From: Anopheles merus
Lineage: Eukaryota; Arthropoda; Insecta; Diptera; Culicidae
Reading direction: 5' to 3'
DNA: 64,000 nt
Assembly: GCF_017562075.2 (NCBI RefSeq)
Contig: NC_054084.1
Coordinates: 24,552,246 to 24,616,245, forward strand
Part shown: positions 59,138 through 64,000 of the stretch, piece after piece
How the letters are laid out: the number at the start of each line of letters is the position of its first letter
Numbering within the stretch: the first letter of the stretch is position 1
Made by a program: the position numbers and the translations under genes
The notes under the pieces: model-generated
Told to the model about the DNA's origin: nothing
Database searches by the model: none
The model's input: only the letters and a program-made list of their open reading frames with translations

Positions 59138-59305
59138 TTCTTCTTCTTCTTTTGGCTCAACAACCGTTGCCGGTCAAGGCCTGCCTGTACCACACTACTT
59201 GTGGGTTTGGCTTTCAGTAACTTATTGATCCCCCCATAGCAGGATAGTCAGTCCTACGTATGGCGGCACGGTCCATTTGGGGCTTGAACCTATGACGGGC
59301 ATGTT
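59138..59305 (-). mobile_element. SINE200-like element, 5'-truncated
   Basis: Minus-strand SINE with B-box-like GGTTCAAGCCC, ATGGACCGTGCCGCCATACG and a GAA-rich tail. It is flanked by a perfect 10-bp duplication GTTACATTAA (59128-59137, 59306-59315). It starts at AACATGCCCGTC, so the A-box part of the promoter is missing. Confidence 0.75.
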
Positions 59306-59315
59306 GTTACATTAA

Positions 59316-62300
59316 CACTCTGATAAATAGTCTAAAAAGATCTTGATCTATCTCTAAAATGAAAAATAGTTTAAAAATTACACTCTTTTTAGTATGTACT
59401 GGCATGCTTCTTAAGTAGGAATTTTGAAATGTACCTTTCTTATCTAATACATTGATTTTGGATATAATTTTTAATCGTTCTAATTTAAAATACATTCTAG
59501 AAAAACCCGCAGAAAAACATCATAGATAAAGAGAGGTTCCACGTTCAAATTAAATGTTTAGAAGGATGCTTAAAAGCTATAAAGATAATATACAATATAC
59601 AGATTATACAGATAAACAACTCCTTAGTAACAAAAAACGCAAAAGGGATTATAAAAGCTTTTTTATATTCCCAATAATTTTTAAATAGCAATTTTTTTGA
59701 TAATTTTATAAATTTATATTTTCATATTTATGACACTCACAATTTTTCTCAACTTTTCACGTTCGAAAAACAGCAAAAAGATACGATTGGATGAACAAGA
59801 TTCTATCACATATTTGCTAGGACACCTTTGTGTTGAAACGCTCATGCAAAGAAATGATAAATATTTTACATTTCGGCTTACATACAATTTGCTTTCGCCC
59901 AAAATGATAATTGCAGACAACAAAAAAAAAGAAGCAAAACACATCATAAAGTTGCGTTCGTGCTCGTTGCGCTCTGCCGATCATATCGATTCGTCTCCTA
60001 CCGCTGCTCGTTTCATTAGCTTCGCTAAAAAATATCATTATATTGATATCTAATTTTACACCGCTGCTACTTCAAAGACAAGCCCACCATCCATCGATGC
60101 GCGATTTCACACGAAAGCATTAAGCGCTTTGGATGGAGCTACAGCGTACAGCACGCAAGCGGCAACATAAAAATGCTAGCAAAATATTCCACTCGGTTGA
60201 GTGAAAATCGCAAAGAAAATAGCCACAGAAAAAAGGAGGCTGAGCATAGCAAAGCTGTCCTCTGCCTACGGGCGAATGGGAAGTTTATATCTTCTTCCTA
60301 CAACTCGGAAGATATCATCGTTCCGGTTGTTCTTTCTTTTTTTGTGTTGTTGCCCCGTAACACTGTTCGATGCGGAAGCTGTGCCAGTTGTGCTCCGTTC
60401 TGCTACCAGCACACATCCTTTTTCCTCGATACGAGATCCTTCCATCGTGGCTGTCAACGCATCACATTTTGTCGCCAATTCATTCGATGCTAGGTTCCGA
60501 CAAATTTTGCCCGCCAAATCGATTGCACGTTTGCAGCCGGCTGGAGCGAAAGACGTAAAAAGACGTACCGAAACCGTACGCATAAGAAGCTCCCGTCTCG
60601 TACATTTGGATTTGCCTGCAGGAATGAAGGAATGGAGAGTAAGACGAAGAAGGCAAAAATAGCGAGAAAAAGTTATGCCGTCTCCAGGGCGTCGGTATAA
60701 CTTTTTCTTTCTTTTTTTTATTATTGTGTATGTACATTTGTCCCCCTACTGCACGTCGTCAGGGACGAGTGTCGCACCCATGCTCCGCTCCGAGACGGCT
60801 ATGTGTGTGTGTGAGTATGTGCATGTGCGAGTGGGCAAACAAATCAAGCGACAGAAGCAGGAAAACGATAGCAGACCGACAGCGAACCAAACGCATGGGA
60901 AGGCTAGTGCCATTTGGCAGGCAACGCTTTGCGGAGCGAATCGGCTCGGTGATGGTAGGACAGGAAGGACAGGAACCGGCTGCGATGGGGGCCCGTGAAA
61001 ATAGGATCACGGTTCGCGACCATCCAATCCACGCTTTTGATGGACAGCGACCGCGCCCGTTTTTGACATCAATCCCTGACGAGACTATGCGTTATGCGTA
61101 GTTATGCGCGTCGGCCAAGCGATGGCCAAGCGAGCTGCGGGTAGACTTCAATGTCCAGGAATTTTTTTCCCCAGCTGACACGATCGCCCAAACCTATCAG
61201 GGACGATGGCTGGCCAATACGGCTAAAGGGCGGAGAGAGAGAGAGAGAGAGCTGCCATGGACTCGCGTGAGCTGCTGTGCAAATGTTTGTGTGTGATAAT
61301 AATTTTTGTCACATCATTTTGAAATTAATACCATCATATTACCTTTACTGGGGGGAAGTAGCCCTTCCCCCTTATGCTTTGTTGGTGTTTATGGATTATG
61401 ACCATGGCATTTTCTCGTGGAGGAAAGTGAAAAAATCTACCAACGAGCTTACTGGCTCGGTCCACGTCCACGAGGGCGTCCGTTTCCGGACGGTCCGGTA
61501 CGATTACTAAACTGTTTGCGTCACCACATGCTACCCGGCGATAATTAAGCGAAACGGTGGCCAATCCATATATGAGACCGTGTCCAGCTTTTGGACACTG
61601 ATCGAACGGAGCGCTGAGCGACACGTAATTAAGTTGTTTTCAAAAGCAGATGACCGAGCAGAACACGGCGAGCCTAATGTTCGATTTTTGTTGCGTTTAA
61701 TATGAAAAGCAAGAGTTATGTTATATATAGTATTGCATGTTGTTTTACTGACTTTGTGCTGTTTGCGTAATATATTGTATAAGTCCTGGTTAAGATAAAA
61801 TATTTTAAAATATGGAGACGCCTGGTGCCTGGTAGTTTTGTGATCATTTAAGGAATTATGTTTGGTATAAACCCTTAAAAACATTTTCATTTGATTTGTA
61901 AATATTTTTAAATTAACCAGAACTCTTTTTCCACTAGATTTAACTGATTTTATATCTTATTTAATACTGAATGTCTCTAGTTTAACTATTTTTGTACCTG
62001 TTTCTAGCAGTAAAGCCTCAAAACTCCAATATTTATAACTGACTCATAATATTACCCTAACACGGTTTTTAAATAGTAAAGACAAACATAAACACAAGTG
62101 TTAGAAGTGTACGTTTAATATGAGATATTATTTAAAGCACTATGGTGGCAACTTCACCTCCGCACCAATAGTCCACCAAAAGTCAAAAGAAAATACAAAA
62201 TAAATGGTTAGAATAACAAGTTCTGATTGACTCGTTTTACCATTTCAAATATCAAATATCAAGCAAACCTTTGGTTCCTGCTTCAATTAACAGCTAGCCT

Positions 62301-64000
62301 TAAATGTGTAGTAAATTTACGTCTTCGCTTTCATTAGCAGCGAATGTAGCAAACAAAAACATCTCCCGTTGCCGAGGACCTGGCAATAACTTCCAGTGTG
62401 ATTCTGGTGAAATACTGAAAGGTCCTTCGAATAACTTTAAATAATTGCACCCTCATAACAGCGCTCATTGCGCACTCCTCTCTCCAACTTCTGCTCGGTG
62501 ACATTTTATTCTGCCTTCACTATAAATAGAGGGTTCGTCCCAAAGCTGTCCCGAGCGAGCGGTTCGAGTCCAATTAGTTGTTACGTAATGAGATGATTTC
62601 TAATTTTATCTCGTTTGGACGTACTTCACAGCGTGCTGCAACCTTTTTCAGCTAAAACCCATGTACCCGTGAAACGGTCCACACCGTTCAATGGCCATAC
62701 CAGATAGTGTGAGTTTAAGGGAGGAGGGGACAAAACATCAACAACCACTCTCCAATACGGAGAGTAAGTACTGCGTACCAGCGCACTGACAAGTAAATGT
62801 CAGTTTGCATATCGACTCGGCGTGGTACTTTCTTACAAGCGCACAAGAAGCTCTTCAGCATGAAACATTGCTTAACTTTTTCGCAACCTTGTTTAAAGTT
62901 GGCGCTTCAAACTTCGAACCACCAGCCACCGTCTCTCGCTTCCTCGCATCAGGCATCGGTTCCGGCGAAAATGTTTGTTAATTAATTTCAAATTGATTTT
63001 TGACAGTCATTAGCACTGGCGTGACATTGGCGTAACAATGTCGAGCCCGGGCCGCTTCCTTCCGCACACACACAAACACACACACACCGCCCCTACTGAC
63101 AATACCCCTATAAATCTTTGGGTCAAACAGCAAAGTAATGCACCGTACTTCCCGGCAGCAAGCAGTAAAGTTGCCAAAGTGGTGGGTCCCATCAAGACAC
63201 AAGGGCTCCCTTCAGACTTAGGGATTTTGTCACTGTCGCAGATATCAAGGCGCAGGCAAACGTCTTGTCAAAGTGTCATGAATATTTAATGAACTGAGCC
63301 GCTGCACACTGGTATCTCTCGCAGCGCACAGTGCGCACTGGGAGTCCAAACAGCGAAACAGATTCGATTGGCAGCGTTCCAAATTGGTGGCCGCGCTTGC
63401 CGCGAAACACATTCGCTCAGCAAGCGCCCAAGCAACAGCTGAAAGTGATCCTTGCTGTGAGACAACCACGGCACTAGCATAGGCGAAAAGTAGGCAAAGA
63501 TCCGCGAAAAATGCTCCACCGATAGGCAGTAATTAGATGAAGCATTTTAATGATTGAATAGCAATCGATCGTTGTCGCGACACCGCGTTGCTGTGAGTGG
63601 ATGTGCTAGCGCACGCGAGCGAATCGGTTTCGAAACGAGCCGCGAAACACCATTAACGAGTTGATTTATGATAAAGTGTGGCAAAAACTTGTGCCGCTGA
63701 TTATTGGATAAAGCAGGCGCCTTTGGATAAATGATGGCAGTGTTTCAATTCCGCGCCAGCTGGTCCCGATCCCCACCTGGGCAGCGCGTGATGAGTTTTA
63801 AGTGATCGATCGTACTTTGACGCTTTATTGCAAAAAGGCCCCTTTGCCGTTCGAGAAAATTGTTTAAAAATGTGCAAAGTAGACAATTTTTTATCGCTGT
63901 TTCTACAAGTGCTTAAATCGAACGCAATGAACTGTGTGCGTGTGTGTGTGTGTTGTATGTGTTGTTCAAAACAAAAACCTCTTTCTGCAGCGCCAACACG
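59316..64000. other. Unique non-coding DNA to the window edge
   Basis: No supported exon. GA repeats occur at 61233-61251 and GT repeats at 63940-63953. Frames at 60201-60662 and elsewhere have no family features. Confidence 0.35.
62521..62570 (+). promoter_or_regulatory. Possible TATA promoter
   Basis: TATAAATAG at 62521-62529 sits in a GC-balanced patch after an AT-rich stretch. No TCAGT initiator is found at the expected distance and no coding exon follows in the next 1.4 kb, so this is weak. Confidence 0.2.

Noticed and set aside
60201..60662. 153-residue frame in the unique region
   Set aside because: The composition looks like translated non-coding DNA, and a minus-strand frame of similar quality overlaps it.
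62521..62580. A tRNA gene suggested by GGTTCGAGTCC at 62561
   Set aside because: The B-box word is perfect, but there is no A box, acceptor stem or cloverleaf around it.

Overview
The window looks like genomic DNA of a mosquito, most likely Anopheles. It has spliced insect genes with 60-75 nt introns, dipteran orthologues, a TATA + TCAGT promoter, and 5'-truncated tRNA-type SINEs ending in TTC/GAA-rich tails that resemble the SINE200 family as I remember it. The genus call is inference; the metazoan and dipteran character is strong.

Layout. Positions 1-21687 (copy A) and 25631-48853 (copy B) are the same stretch of DNA present twice, nearly identical and in the same order and orientation. 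Copy A ends exactly at a 100-N assembly gap (21688-21787). Between the copies lies 21788-25630, present once, which carries the 5' exons of a CACHD1-like gene; these run directly into copy B. Copy B continues without a break into 48854-64000, about 15 kb in which I find no convincing coding exon. The simplest reading is that copy A is the other haplotype of copy B left uncollapsed and placed upstream of it. It carries clean empty sites for two mobile elements present in B, and its single-base differences in coding DNA are mostly one-base losses that break conserved genes. A real tandem duplication cannot be excluded from sequence alone.

Genes in each copy, left to right: the last exons of CACHD1 (+); CCDC93 (+, seven exons, Commander/CCC endosomal recycling); sloth2/UQCC6 and sloth1/UQCC5 (both -, 58 nt apart, mitochondrial complex III assembly, a probable bicistronic transcript); UTP18 (+, U3 snoRNP, ribosome biogenesis); RFC3 (-, clamp loader); PRMT5 (+, symmetric arginine methyltransferase); and a single-domain GH18 chitinase (-). 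The cluster is compact, with two divergent promoter intervals (288 and 455-465 bp) and two convergent gene ends (140 and 95 bp). UTP18, PRMT5 and the chitinase are intact in B and frameshifted in A. After the chitinase come transposon debris, a decayed LINE, and a GT/CAG-rich interval that looks like the promoter and non-coding first exon of a plus-strand gene whose coding part would lie beyond the window.

The mobile DNA is the most unusual part: a hAT-like element with SINE-like sequence inside it, sitting in a CACHD1 intron with a perfect 8-bp target duplication; a 245-bp element built of inverted arrays of about 21-bp units, inserted at TA; a 942-bp hAT-like element that is mostly inverted decamer repeats; and a SINE interrupted by a short LINE-type tail with its own target duplication. 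I found no tRNA, rRNA or CRISPR features.
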